Notes under the pieces: generated by a model | Told to the model about the DNA's origin: nothing | The model's database searches: none | What the model saw: the letters and a program-made list of their open reading frames with translations, nothing else | Part shown: positions 56,648-64,000 of the stretch, one piece after another | How positions within the stretch are numbered: the first letter of the stretch is position 1 | Layout: each line of letters opens with the position of its first letter | Source of the DNA: Gammaproteobacteria bacterium | Lineage (GTDB): Bacteria > Pseudomonadota > Gammaproteobacteria > Pseudomonadales > Pseudohongiellaceae | Length of the DNA: 64,000 nucleotides | Direction: 5' to 3' | Assembly: GCA_030654835.1 (NCBI GenBank) | Contig: JAURWS010000027.1 | Coordinates: forward strand, 1 to 64,000 | Made by a program: the position numbers and the translations under genes

Positions 56648-57259
56648 ATGAACAGAATCGTGCTGGCCAGCGGCAACGCGGGCAAACTCCGGGAATTCCA
56701 GCAGATGCTCGGCGGTGCCGACATCGAGTTCGTCACCCAGCGCTCCCTTGGTGTCAGCGATGCCGACGAGACCGGCCTGAGCTTCGTGGAAAACGCCATC
56801 CTCAAGGCCCGACATGCCAGCGCGCTGACCGGACTGCCTGCACTGGCCGATGATTCCGGCATTGAGGTCGATGCGTTACGCGGGCAGCCGGGAATCTACT
56901 CCGCGCGCTATGCCGGTGTCGGCGCCACCGATCAGCAGAACAATGACAAACTGCTGGCCGCACTCGCCAACGTCCCCATCGAGCGACGCGGCGCGCGCTT
57001 TCAATGCGTGATCGTCTTCATGCGTCATGCTGAAGACCCCATGCCGTTCATCAGTCAGGGCACCTGGGAGGGCCGCATTCTCTACGCATCGTCGGGAGCG
57101 AATGGTTTCGGCTACGACCCGCTGTTCTTCGTGCCCACGCACGGCTGCGCGTCTGCTGAGCTGGAACCGGCGATCAAGAACAGCATCAGCCATCGTGGTC
57201 AGGCACTGCGCCAGTTGCTCGCCAGCTGGAATGCCGTGCGCAACCGGGCGCATCTGTGA
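56648..57259 (+). CDS. rdgB: dITP/XTP pyrophosphatase (RdgB/HAM1)
   Basis: 203 residues. It removes non-canonical purine triphosphates (dITP, XTP) by hydrolysis to monophosphate and pyrophosphate. The N-terminal substrate loop LASGNAGKLREFQQML (6-21), the catalytic region ALADDSGIEVDALRGQPGIY and the SHRGQAL segment are all present. It ends with a GTGA overlap with hemW. Typical length. Secure. Confidence 0.96.
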   Translation: MNRIVLASGNAGKLREFQQMLGGADIEFVTQRSLGVSDADETGLSFVENAILKARHASALTGLPALADDSGIEVDALRGQPGIYSARYAGVGATDQQNNDKLLAALANVPIERRGARFQCVIVFMRHAEDPMPFISQGTWEGRILYASSGANGFGYDPLFFVPTHGCASAELEPAIKNSISHRGQALRQLLASWNAVRNRAHL

Positions 57260-58452
57260 GCGACGCTCACCGGCTGCAAGTCCCTCCCCTGAGTCTCTAC
57301 GTGCACATCCCCTGGTGTGTGCGCAAATGTCCGTACTGCGATTTCAATTCTCATCAGAAGAACGGCGAGCTTCCCGAGTCGGAATACGTCGATGCGCTGT
57401 TGCGGGATTTCATGGATGATTTGCCGTGGACGTCCCAAAACGGACAGAGTCGCGAGATCGGTTCGATCTTCTTCGGCGGAGGCACGCCGAGCCTGTTTTC
57501 CGCGCGCGCCTATGAACGGCTCTTCAACGGTCTGCTGCAGCATGTGCGCTTCGCCACCGACATCGAGATCACCCTGGAGGCCAACCCCGGCACTGCCGAA
57601 CGCGACAAATTTGCCGATTATCGGCGCGCTGGCATCAATCGCCTCTCCATCGGTATTCAGAGTTTCAATGATGCGCAGCTGCAGAATCTCGGCCGTATCC
57701 ATGGCAGCGACGACGGCAGAAAGGCCATCGAATTCGCACGTCAAGCGGGCTTCGACAATCTGAACGTGGACATCATGTACGGCCTCAAGGAACAGTCTGT
57801 CGCCGCCGCGCTGGCCGATCTCGAAGAGGCGATCTCCTTCGCCCCCGAGCATCTGTCGTGGTATCAGCTCACCATCGAACCCAATACGGAATTCTTCAAG
57901 AGACCTCCGGCACTGCCGCCCGAAGACGAGCTGATCGATATTCAGGACAGCGGACTCGCCCTGCTGGCGCAACACGGTTATGCACGCTACGAGGTGTCTG
58001 CCTTTGCCCGCGCAGGACGCCGCTCACGCCACAACCTGAACTACTGGCGCTTTGGCGATTATCTCGGCATCGGTGCGGGTGCACACGGCAAGATCACGCT
58101 GGTCTCTTCCTCATTGACAGAGCAGAACCGCATCCTGCGCACCCGCAAGTCACGACAGCCGGGACATTACTTGGAGGCCGCCCGTTCACTTATGCCCACA
58201 CCGTTCCGCGCGGAGACCACGGCAATTGCCACGCAAGATCTGGCGCTGGAGTTCATGCTCAATGTGCTGCGCCTACAGGAAGGCTTCACCGCCATGCAGT
58301 TCGAGGCGGCGACAGGGCTGGGTTTCGAGGTGGTGCAAAAGCAGGTAGAATCCTTGCAAAACAAGGCCCTGCTCATCGACGAAGGCGGTGTCATACGCCC
58401 CACCGACAAGGGACAGCAGTTTCTCAACAGCGTGCTCGAAGAGTTTCTCTGA
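57256..58452 (+). CDS. hemW: Radical SAM haem-trafficking protein HemW
   Basis: 398 residues. The radical SAM cluster is C21-x3-C25-x2-C28 (WCVRKCPYCDFNSH), followed by FFGGGTPSLFSARAYERLF and the typical GIQSFNDAQLQNLGR. The C-terminal HemN-like helix domain is present. The name oxygen-independent coproporphyrinogen oxidase is often given, but HemN-type enzymes carry an extra cysteine (CxxxCxxCxC); here the next position is F, fitting HemW, which inserts or carries haem. It starts at GTG overlapping the rdgB stop. Confidence 0.95.
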   Translation: MSDAHRLQVPPLSLYVHIPWCVRKCPYCDFNSHQKNGELPESEYVDALLRDFMDDLPWTSQNGQSREIGSIFFGGGTPSLFSARAYERLFNGLLQHVRFATDIEITLEANPGTAERDKFADYRRAGINRLSIGIQSFNDAQLQNLGRIHGSDDGRKAIEFARQAGFDNLNVDIMYGLKEQSVAAALADLEEAISFAPEHLSWYQLTIEPNTEFFKRPPALPPEDELIDIQDSGLALLAQHGYARYEVSAFARAGRRSRHNLNYWRFGDYLGIGAGAHGKITLVSSSLTEQNRILRTRKSRQPGHYLEAARSLMPTPFRAETTAIATQDLALEFMLNVLRLQEGFTAMQFEAATGLGFEVVQKQVESLQNKALLIDEGGVIRPTDKGQQFLNSVLEEFL

Positions 58453-58467
58453 GAAGGAGGCACCACC

Positions 58468-58854
58468 ATGTCCCGTTCGCTCTACGAACAACATTGCCAG
58501 CCCTGCATCATCGGCACGCGCGCCATGCTGCCAGAGAATTCCAATAAGATGCTGGCCTCGATACCGCGCTGGAAGAAAGTGCAGGTGGACGGCATGGAGC
58601 AGATTCGTCGCGAGTTTCACTTTCGTGACTTCAAGGAGGCCGCCGCCTTCGCGCACAAGATCGGCCTGCTGGCCGAACGCGAGAATCATCATCCCAGCCT
58701 GCTCATCGAATGGGGCAAGGTGACAGTCAGCTGGTGGACCCACAAGGCTAACGGTTTGCACCCTAACGATTTCATTATGGCCGCGAAGACCGACTTGGTC
58801 GCCAACAACAGTGCCGTCAACAGCAGTGCCGCCAACAACAGCGCAGGCAACTAA
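58468..58854 (+). CDS. phhB: Pterin-4a-carbinolamine dehydratase with low-complexity tail
   Basis: 128 residues. The PCD core includes WKKVQVDGMEQIRREFHFRD and the signature ERENHHPSLLIEWGKVTVSW through HKANGLHPNDF. It dehydrates 4a-hydroxy-tetrahydrobiopterin formed by aromatic amino acid hydroxylases. An extra N-terminal piece (about 1-28) contains two cysteines (QHCQPCIIG). The C-terminus is extended by VANNSAVNSSAANNSAGN, an Asn/Ser/Ala run from a simple DNA repeat. GAAGGAGG precedes the ATG. It lies between hemW and argE, with argE starting one base after its stop. Confidence 0.9.
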   Translation: MSRSLYEQHCQPCIIGTRAMLPENSNKMLASIPRWKKVQVDGMEQIRREFHFRDFKEAAAFAHKIGLLAERENHHPSLLIEWGKVTVSWWTHKANGLHPNDFIMAAKTDLVANNSAVNSSAANNSAGN

Positions 58855-58855
58855 G

Positions 58856-60025
58856 ATGCCCTCCGCGTTCCCCAGCCTGCTGAAACACCTCGACGCGCTG
58901 ATCAGTCGGCCGAGTGTCAGCTCTGCCAATCCCGCCCTGGATACCAGTAACGCGCCGGTCATTGAGTACCTCGCACAGTGCTTCCGCGATCTGGGTTTCA
59001 GCACGGAGATCATTCAGAGCCCTGGCACGTCGGCGGCAACTTCCTGCAACATCAAACTGAATCTGATTGCCACGCTGGGCAGCGGCCCCGGTGGACTGGT
59101 GCTGGCCGGCCACACCGATACCGTGCCGCTGGATGAAGCGCTGTGGAGCGTGAACCCGTTCCGTCTCACCGAGAAGGACGGCAAGCTTTACGGTCTTGGC
59201 AGCACGGACATGAAGAGTTTCTTTCCGCTGATCATGGAAGCTGTGTCGGCCTTTCAGGGCATGAAGCTGAAGCAGCCGCTGATCGTGCTCGCCACCGCAG
59301 ATGAAGAGACCTCGATGCAGGGCGCGCGCACCATCGCCGAGCTGGGCAGGCCGAAGGCACGTTGCGCGATCATCGGCGAGCCCACTGGCATGCGTCCGAT
59401 TCACGCCCACAAGGGCATCATGATGGAATCCATTGATCTGCTCGGTCAGAGCGGGCATTCGTCGAATCCGGCGTTCGGATGCAATGCGCTGGAGGCAATG
59501 CACAGCGTCATCAGCGAACTGATCGCGTTTCGCGAAGATCTGCAGCACCGCTACCATAACCCCATCTTCAGCATTCCTCGCCCCACCTTGAATCTGGGTT
59601 GTATTCATGGGGGCGACAATCCCAATCGCATCTGCGGACAGTGCCATCTCGAATTCGATATCCGCCTGCTGCCGGGCATGGAGATCGACGCCATGCGCGA
59701 GGAAATCCGCGCGCGGGTGCTGCCGATTGCCGCACGCTTCAACGTTGCGGCAACACTCAAACCACTGTTCTCCGGCCTGCCCGCATTCTGGACCGCTCCG
59801 GACAACGAACTGGTACGCACCGCCGAGCGCCTGACGGGCAACAGCGCCGCCAGTGTTGCCTTCGGCACCGAAGGTCCGTTGCTGCAGAAACTGGGCATGG
59901 ACACCATCATCCTCGGCCCCGGCGATATCGATCAGGCCCACCAGCCCGACGAATACCTTGCGCTGGATCGCGTGCGGCCCTGCATCGAAGTGCTCAAGGA
60001 TCTCATTCGTCACTACTGTCTGTAA
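58856..60025 (+). CDS. argE: Acetylornithine deacetylase
   Basis: 389 residues, M20 metallopeptidase family. It removes acetate from N-acetylornithine (step five of the linear arginine pathway). Zinc ligands and catalytic residues are visible: H86 and D88 in AGHTDTVP, D118 in GLGSTDMKSF, E150-E151 in TADEETSMQG, and E in IIGEPTGMRP. The dimerisation domain contains GQSGHSSNPAFG. The start at 58856 (MPSAFPSLLKHL) follows the phhB stop by one base. It is adjacent to argA, as in some gammaproteobacteria. Secure. Confidence 0.95.
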   Translation: MPSAFPSLLKHLDALISRPSVSSANPALDTSNAPVIEYLAQCFRDLGFSTEIIQSPGTSAATSCNIKLNLIATLGSGPGGLVLAGHTDTVPLDEALWSVNPFRLTEKDGKLYGLGSTDMKSFFPLIMEAVSAFQGMKLKQPLIVLATADEETSMQGARTIAELGRPKARCAIIGEPTGMRPIHAHKGIMMESIDLLGQSGHSSNPAFGCNALEAMHSVISELIAFREDLQHRYHNPIFSIPRPTLNLGCIHGGDNPNRICGQCHLEFDIRLLPGMEIDAMREEIRARVLPIAARFNVAATLKPLFSGLPAFWTAPDNELVRTAERLTGNSAASVAFGTEGPLLQKLGMDTIILGPGDIDQAHQPDEYLALDRVRPCIEVLKDLIRHYCL

Positions 60026-60083
60026 GTCAGCAATGACCAATGATCGGCTTCATAACAATCACCAAATAGACTATATTCAGCCC

Positions 60084-61406
60084 ATGAAAAATCTGCCCCA
60101 ATACATTGACTGGTTCCGCAACTCCTCCAGCTACATCAACGCACACCGCAAAAAGGTGTTCGTGATGCTGTTGCCGGGGGAAGCGCTCGCGCACAGCAAC
60201 TTCAACAACATCGTGCACGACATCACGCTGCTGCATAGCCTGGGCGTGAAACTGGTGCTGGTGCACGGGGCGCGTCCGCAGATCAATGCGGCGCTGGAAG
60301 GCGCGGGAATCGAGTCGACCTATCACATGGGCCTGCGCATCACCGATGCCATCAGCCTGCAGATCATCAAGCAGATCATTGGGGCGCTAAGCATCGATGT
60401 CGAAGCGCTGTTCTCGATGGGGCTCGCGAATTCGCCGATGCATGGCGCCGACATCAAGCTCGCCCGTGGCAATTTCATCACGGCCCGACCACTGGGTGTG
60501 CTGGATGGCATCGATCACGCCCTGACTGGTGTGGTGCGCAAGGTCAATGCGATGGCAATACAACAGCATCTCGACCGCAACAACATCGTCGTCCTCTCCA
60601 ACCTCGGCTACTCACCGACGGGCGAGGTGTTCAACCTGTCTCCGGAGGAAGTGGCGACCGAGACGGCCATTGCGCTCAACGCCGAAAAGCTGATTCTGTT
60701 CATTCCGCAGAAAGGCATCATGGACAGCAACGGCCATATGGTCAGCACGCTGAGCCCGGCCTCTGCACAAGAGGTGCTGACAGCGGTCGAATCCCGTGAC
60801 GAGAACAAGGCCAATGGCGTCGCTCAGGCACTCAATGCGGCGATCAAGGCCTGTCGACACAACGTGCACCGTAGCCACCTCATCAATTTCGAACAGAACG
60901 GTGCGCTGATCGAGGAGCTGTTTACCCGCGACGGTAGCGGCACACTGGTGTCCAAGGACAATTTCGAAGAGCTGCGTCCGGCCAGCATCGAGGATGTCGG
61001 CGGCATACTCGAACTCATCAAGCCACTCGAAGACGCGGGCGTGCTCGTGCATCGTTCCAGGGAGTTGCTGGAAGCCGAGATCAGCTTCTTCTTCGTGATC
61101 GAGCGCGAGGGGATGATTATCGCCTGCGCGGCGCTCTACCCGTTGGACAGCACCTGCGGCGAAATCGCCTGCATCGCGATTCACAAGGACTATCAGGACA
61201 ACGGGCGCGGCGAACACCTGCTCAGCGCGCTGGAAACGCACGCCAGAAAGAGCGGGTTCACGGATGTGATCGTGCTGACCACCCAGACCACCCACTGGTT
61301 TCGGGAGAAAGGCTTTACGCCCATCGGCGTCGCCGATCTGCCGGAGAAGAAGCAGAAGATGTACAACTACCAGCGCAATTCGAAGGCTCTGCGCAAAGCG
61401 CTGTAA
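60084..61406 (+). CDS. argA: N-acetylglutamate synthase (amino-acid kinase-GNAT fusion)
   Basis: 440 residues. It makes N-acetylglutamate from glutamate and acetyl-CoA, the first step in arginine synthesis. The N-terminal amino-acid-kinase-like domain (about 10-285; LVLVHGARPQINAALEGAGI and SPLGYSPTGEVFNL-type motifs) holds the arginine feedback site. The C-terminal GNAT domain (about 290-440) includes CIAIHKDYQDNGRGEHLLSA and THWFREKGF. The ATG at 60084 is chosen from family N-termini; an in-frame ATG at 60033 would add 17 unsupported residues. No strong ribosome site is seen. It follows argE by 58 bp. Confidence 0.95.
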   Translation: MKNLPQYIDWFRNSSSYINAHRKKVFVMLLPGEALAHSNFNNIVHDITLLHSLGVKLVLVHGARPQINAALEGAGIESTYHMGLRITDAISLQIIKQIIGALSIDVEALFSMGLANSPMHGADIKLARGNFITARPLGVLDGIDHALTGVVRKVNAMAIQQHLDRNNIVVLSNLGYSPTGEVFNLSPEEVATETAIALNAEKLILFIPQKGIMDSNGHMVSTLSPASAQEVLTAVESRDENKANGVAQALNAAIKACRHNVHRSHLINFEQNGALIEELFTRDGSGTLVSKDNFEELRPASIEDVGGILELIKPLEDAGVLVHRSRELLEAEISFFFVIEREGMIIACAALYPLDSTCGEIACIAIHKDYQDNGRGEHLLSALETHARKSGFTDVIVLTTQTTHWFREKGFTPIGVADLPEKKQKMYNYQRNSKALRKAL

Positions 61407-61523
61407 TTCAACAGTTGGTGCGAACCCGTCGCTGTGAACAAGAATCTCTCTCAATCGGGTCTCTGGCAGACCATTGTTTATTACCCGCCCCCTCATGCCA
61501 ACACCACACAAGGAGAACTCTTC

Positions 61524-62456
61524 ATGAAGAAACTTTTGCTTTCCAGCCTCGTCGCTCTGGCCGCCAGCACTGGCGCTATCGCTCAGCAGCCCGCAGCGGC
61601 TAATGGTCCCTTTGTGGCCGGTGGCCCGCTGGGCACTGTCAACGAAGCCGGGGTGGCCACGCCTATGTCCAGCAACGTCAAGGTATTCGGCAGTTTCCGC
61701 ACAGCCGAGAGCTGCACCTTCGACCCCGCCCGCAATCTGATCCTGGCCATGAACAACGGCATCCCGCAAAACCTGCAGGAAAACGATGGCTTCGTGTCGC
61801 TGATCAACCCGGACGGCAGCGTGCACACCTCCAAGTGGATTGGCGCCACCCGCGACGGCCTGACGCTGAACCAGCCGCTGGGCAGTGCGATTCAGAACGG
61901 CACGCTGTACGCGGTGGACATCAACACCGTGCGCATGTTTGATCTGGCAACCGGCCAGCCCAAGGGCTTTGTGGAAGTCCCTGAGGCAACCGGTCTGAAT
62001 GGTGTGGGCGTCGCACCGGATGGCACGGTTTACGCTTCCAACACCGGCGGCACGCAGCGCATTTACAAGGTGACAGCGAGTGGCGAGACTTCCGTGTTTG
62101 CCGAAGGCGCACCGCTGAACGCTCCGAATGGCGTAGCAATCGACAATGACGGCAACATCGTGGTGGTGAACGTGGCGGACAACGCCGTGATCACTTTCAA
62201 CCCGGCAGGCGAAGTCGTGAAGACGGAGCATTCGTTTGAGGGCGGCAACGATGGCGTGGTGATAGTAGCCGATGGCACTAAGTACACGAGCAGTGTGCGT
62301 TATGGCAGCGTGTCGCGGATTCGTCCGGGGCAGGAAGCGGAAGTGATTGCCTCAGGCATCCCGTCTGCGGCATCCATGTGCTATGACTCGGTGCAGAATC
62401 AGCTGGTCATCCCGATGAACCAGAACAATGCGTTGGCGTTTATACCGTTGAACTGA
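61524..62456 (+). CDS. Exported SMP-30/NHL-type beta-propeller protein
   Basis: 310 residues. A signal peptide ends near STGAIAQQ. Repeated propeller blades are seen (GVGVAPDGTVYASNTGGTQR, NGVAIDNDGNIVVVNVADNA, DGVVIVADGTKYTSSVRYGS), fitting the SMP-30/gluconolactonase/NHL group. Enzymatic activity is not certain; many such periplasmic propellers bind sugars or act as scaffolds. AAGGAG lies nine bases before the ATG. It stands alone after argA (about 120 bp gap) and is followed by a large palindromic repeat that may end its transcript. Confidence 0.83.
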   Translation: MKKLLLSSLVALAASTGAIAQQPAAANGPFVAGGPLGTVNEAGVATPMSSNVKVFGSFRTAESCTFDPARNLILAMNNGIPQNLQENDGFVSLINPDGSVHTSKWIGATRDGLTLNQPLGSAIQNGTLYAVDINTVRMFDLATGQPKGFVEVPEATGLNGVGVAPDGTVYASNTGGTQRIYKVTASGETSVFAEGAPLNAPNGVAIDNDGNIVVVNVADNAVITFNPAGEVVKTEHSFEGGNDGVVIVADGTKYTSSVRYGSVSRIRPGQEAEVIASGIPSAASMCYDSVQNQLVIPMNQNNALAFIPLN

Positions 62457-62490
62457 TTTTTCGAAATTGATTTGAGCTTCGAATGTCGAT

Positions 62491-62602
62491 CTGAGTTGCG
62501 GGGAGTTCCACTGCCGGACACGCCGCAAGTACTTCCATGTAGGCTCGGCTGCCGCCATCCGTGGCGGCAGACGGCCCGGCAGTGGAACTCCCCGCAGCTC
62601 AG
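62491..62602. repeat. Palindromic intergenic repeat with 27-bp arms
   Basis: The arms, with core GCGGGGAGTTCCACTGCCGG at 62498 and its complement ending near 62595, pair 26 of 27 bases (62491-62517 with 62576-62602). The 58-bp centre holds a second hairpin, GCCGCCATCCGTGGCGGC. It is unlike the REP family of this window and lies between the propeller gene and the convergent TonB receptor. I recall similar intergenic repeats in other gammaproteobacteria, but cannot confirm it here. Confidence 0.82.
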
Positions 62603-62708
62603 CTCTGACGCTTGCGCCAGTCGTCTAGAATTCTCCATGCAATGCTCGTGAAAGCCTGATCATGCCAGTCGTCGAGCTTCTCGGCGGCTGGCATTTTGGT
62701 TTTTAGGG

Positions 62709-64000
62709 TCAAAACTTCAGGCTGATGCCAGCGCGGAAAGTGCGCGGCTCGGTGACGCGGCTGACGCGGCAGTTGGTCAGCGAACAGTCGATGTCTTCGG
62801 AGGTGGTACCGACTGGGTCCAAACCAGGAACGTAGGCCGGGTAGTTGTAGACGATCTCCTTTCTGTTGGTGTCGAGCAGGTTGATGATCTCAGCGTAGAC
62901 CGTCAGCGCTTTCCAGTGACGTGCGGCGCGCAGGTTGACCGACAGCAGCGAATCCGCGCGATCGGAATTATCTGCCAGCAAGGCGTAAGGGCCGAGATAA
63001 CGCACACGCAGACTGGCATCCCACACATCGCGAGTCGCCGAGAGTCCAAACTGCGCAGACTCCTCAATGGCCCCTTCCACATGCGACCCTTCGCTGTCAT
63101 CCACATACTGCGCATCACTCGCGGTGTAGACCGCATCGATGCCCAGCCACTCGCTCGGTTGCCAGAACAGGGTGAACTCGGCGCCCTTGCGCCGAGAGCC
63201 CCCCTTGGCCTCCACTGAATTGGAATCCCCCACAAACACCAGCTCGCTCTTCTGATCCAACCACCAATAGGCCGCTGTGACCTTGATGTCGCGGATACTG
63301 GTACGCGCACCGGCCTCATAGCCTTTGGCTGGAGATAATCCTTCGACCGGATCGAGCGCGTTGACGACGCCGCGCGCATCATTGGAATGAAACCCACGCC
63401 CCCAGTTGCCATATAACTCCAGTGTTTCCGTCGCTGCCCACGCCACCCCCAGTTTAGGGGACAACCGCGAATCGGTTTTCTGCCCCGCAAAACTGTTGGC
63501 ATTGTTGGCAGCCACATCGAAGTCATAGTAATCAAGACGCAGACCGCTCAGCAGTCGCAGCGATTCGTTGATGTGTAGCGTGTAATCAACGTGGAGGCCG
63601 AGTGAACCTTCTTTGATTTCATTGTCGCTGATCGACTCGATAAAGCTGCCACGTTCAAAGTGATCGAGCCCGACACTGCCAGCGTCGTCATAACGGAAGT
63701 CAGCGCCAGTGGTGACGCTGAGGCGAGCGTTATCGATCCAGCGCGTGCTGAATTTGCCCCCCACCGTCCAGCGCTCATCGAACTGATTGATCTGATAATC
63801 ATAAGTAGGATTGGACTGCATGAGCCAATCGTAGTGCTGCGCGTAGACGCTCGCCTCCCAGGCGTTGCCGGTGAGATTGCCGGTCAGCATCCAGCGCTCG
63901 GTACTGCCATCCGCCGTCGTATCAAGTGCACAAAACTCATCCTCGCAAGCAACCGTGCCGAGCGCACGCTCTGGAATCTGCTCCGTAGGATGCCACTTCG
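62709..64000 (-). CDS. TonB-dependent receptor, C-terminal part (5' end beyond the window)
   Basis: About 430 residues are visible, all barrel. The frame stays open to the window edge (…EQIPERALGTVACEDE, then FCALDTTADGSTERWMLTG). Strands alternate with loops (WTVGGKFSTRWIDNARLSVT, LRLLSGLRLDYYDFDVA), and the last strand is TFRAGISLKF. Sequence blocks such as LELYGNWGRGFHSNDARGVV resemble receptors for iron-citrate or other complexes and for vitamin-like ligands. Two cysteines near the C-terminus (DCSLTNCRVSR) probably form a loop disulfide. Substrate unknown; the plug and signal are not in the window. Confidence 0.9.
   Translation of the reverse strand, partial: KWHPTEQIPERALGTVACEDEFCALDTTADGSTERWMLTGNLTGNAWEASVYAQHYDWLMQSNPTYDYQINQFDERWTVGGKFSTRWIDNARLSVTTGADFRYDDAGSVGLDHFERGSFIESISDNEIKEGSLGLHVDYTLHINESLRLLSGLRLDYYDFDVAANNANSFAGQKTDSRLSPKLGVAWAATETLELYGNWGRGFHSNDARGVVNALDPVEGLSPAKGYEAGARTSIRDIKVTAAYWWLDQKSELVFVGDSNSVEAKGGSRRKGAEFTLFWQPSEWLGIDAVYTASDAQYVDDSEGSHVEGAIEESAQFGLSATRDVWDASLRVRYLGPYALLADNSDRADSLLSVNLRAARHWKALTVYAEIINLLDTNRKEIVYNYPAYVPGLDPVGTTSEDIDCSLTNCRVSRVTEPRTFRAGISLKF

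Overview
The window reads as chromosomal DNA of a free-living gammaproteobacterium. The evidence is an E. coli-like ahpC-ahpF pair, gltB-gltD, a class A PBP1b beside a TPR lipoprotein resembling Pseudomonas LpoP, a proC-yggT-yggU-metX-metW-rdgB-hemW cluster of the Pseudomonas kind, and a bifunctional-type ArgA. Four TonB-dependent receptors and several secreted enzymes point to a scavenging, probably aquatic, heterotroph. I cannot name the genus. I see no tRNA, rRNA, CRISPR array, prophage or integron.

Layout. 1-3.2 kb: end of a LuxR-type regulator, a PepSY membrane protein, and ahpF and ahpC (peroxide detoxification) with a possible OxyR site. 3.5-8 kb: a large TonB receptor, a hairpin repeat, a DUF1840 gene and a CatB-like acetyltransferase. 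8-18 kb (minus strand): an AI-2E-family exporter, a two-gene ABC exporter, gltD and gltB. 18.7-25.5 kb: a cytochrome b with a small partner, a REP-associated transposase element, a DUF5916 protein, a DUF4143 ATPase and a DUF1853 protein. 25.5-32 kb: a secreted repeat protein, then a PepSY/DUF2271/flavoreductase operon. 32-41 kb: LpoP-like lipoprotein and PBP1b, ThpR, MgtE with a channel-less MgtE paralogue and an MscS channel, a VapBC-like pair, a GNAT enzyme and a CDF transporter. 41-51.5 kb: two TonB-receptor operons, one with a PHP hydrolase and a PhoX-like protein, one with a BNR-propeller protein and a TlpA-like thioredoxin. 51.6-52.8 kb: a second DUF4143 ATPase. 53-62.5 kb: a housekeeping cluster for proline, methionine and arginine synthesis, nucleotide clean-up, a HemW-type radical SAM protein and pterin recycling. 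The window ends inside a fourth TonB receptor.

Two unrelated repeat families are scattered here. One is a Pseudomonas-type REP (core GTGGGAGCGGGC) at six loci, two of them inside reading frames (thpR and the phoX-like gene). The other (core GGGGTCAGAGTAAA) forms perfect 24-bp ends of the transposase element and a 30-bp-arm hairpin 13 kb away. The least expected regulatory signal is a pair of matching promoter/palindrome modules in front of the two DUF4143 ATPase genes. They align without gaps over 38 bp, carry compensatory differences in the palindrome arms, and appear to drive leaderless transcripts.
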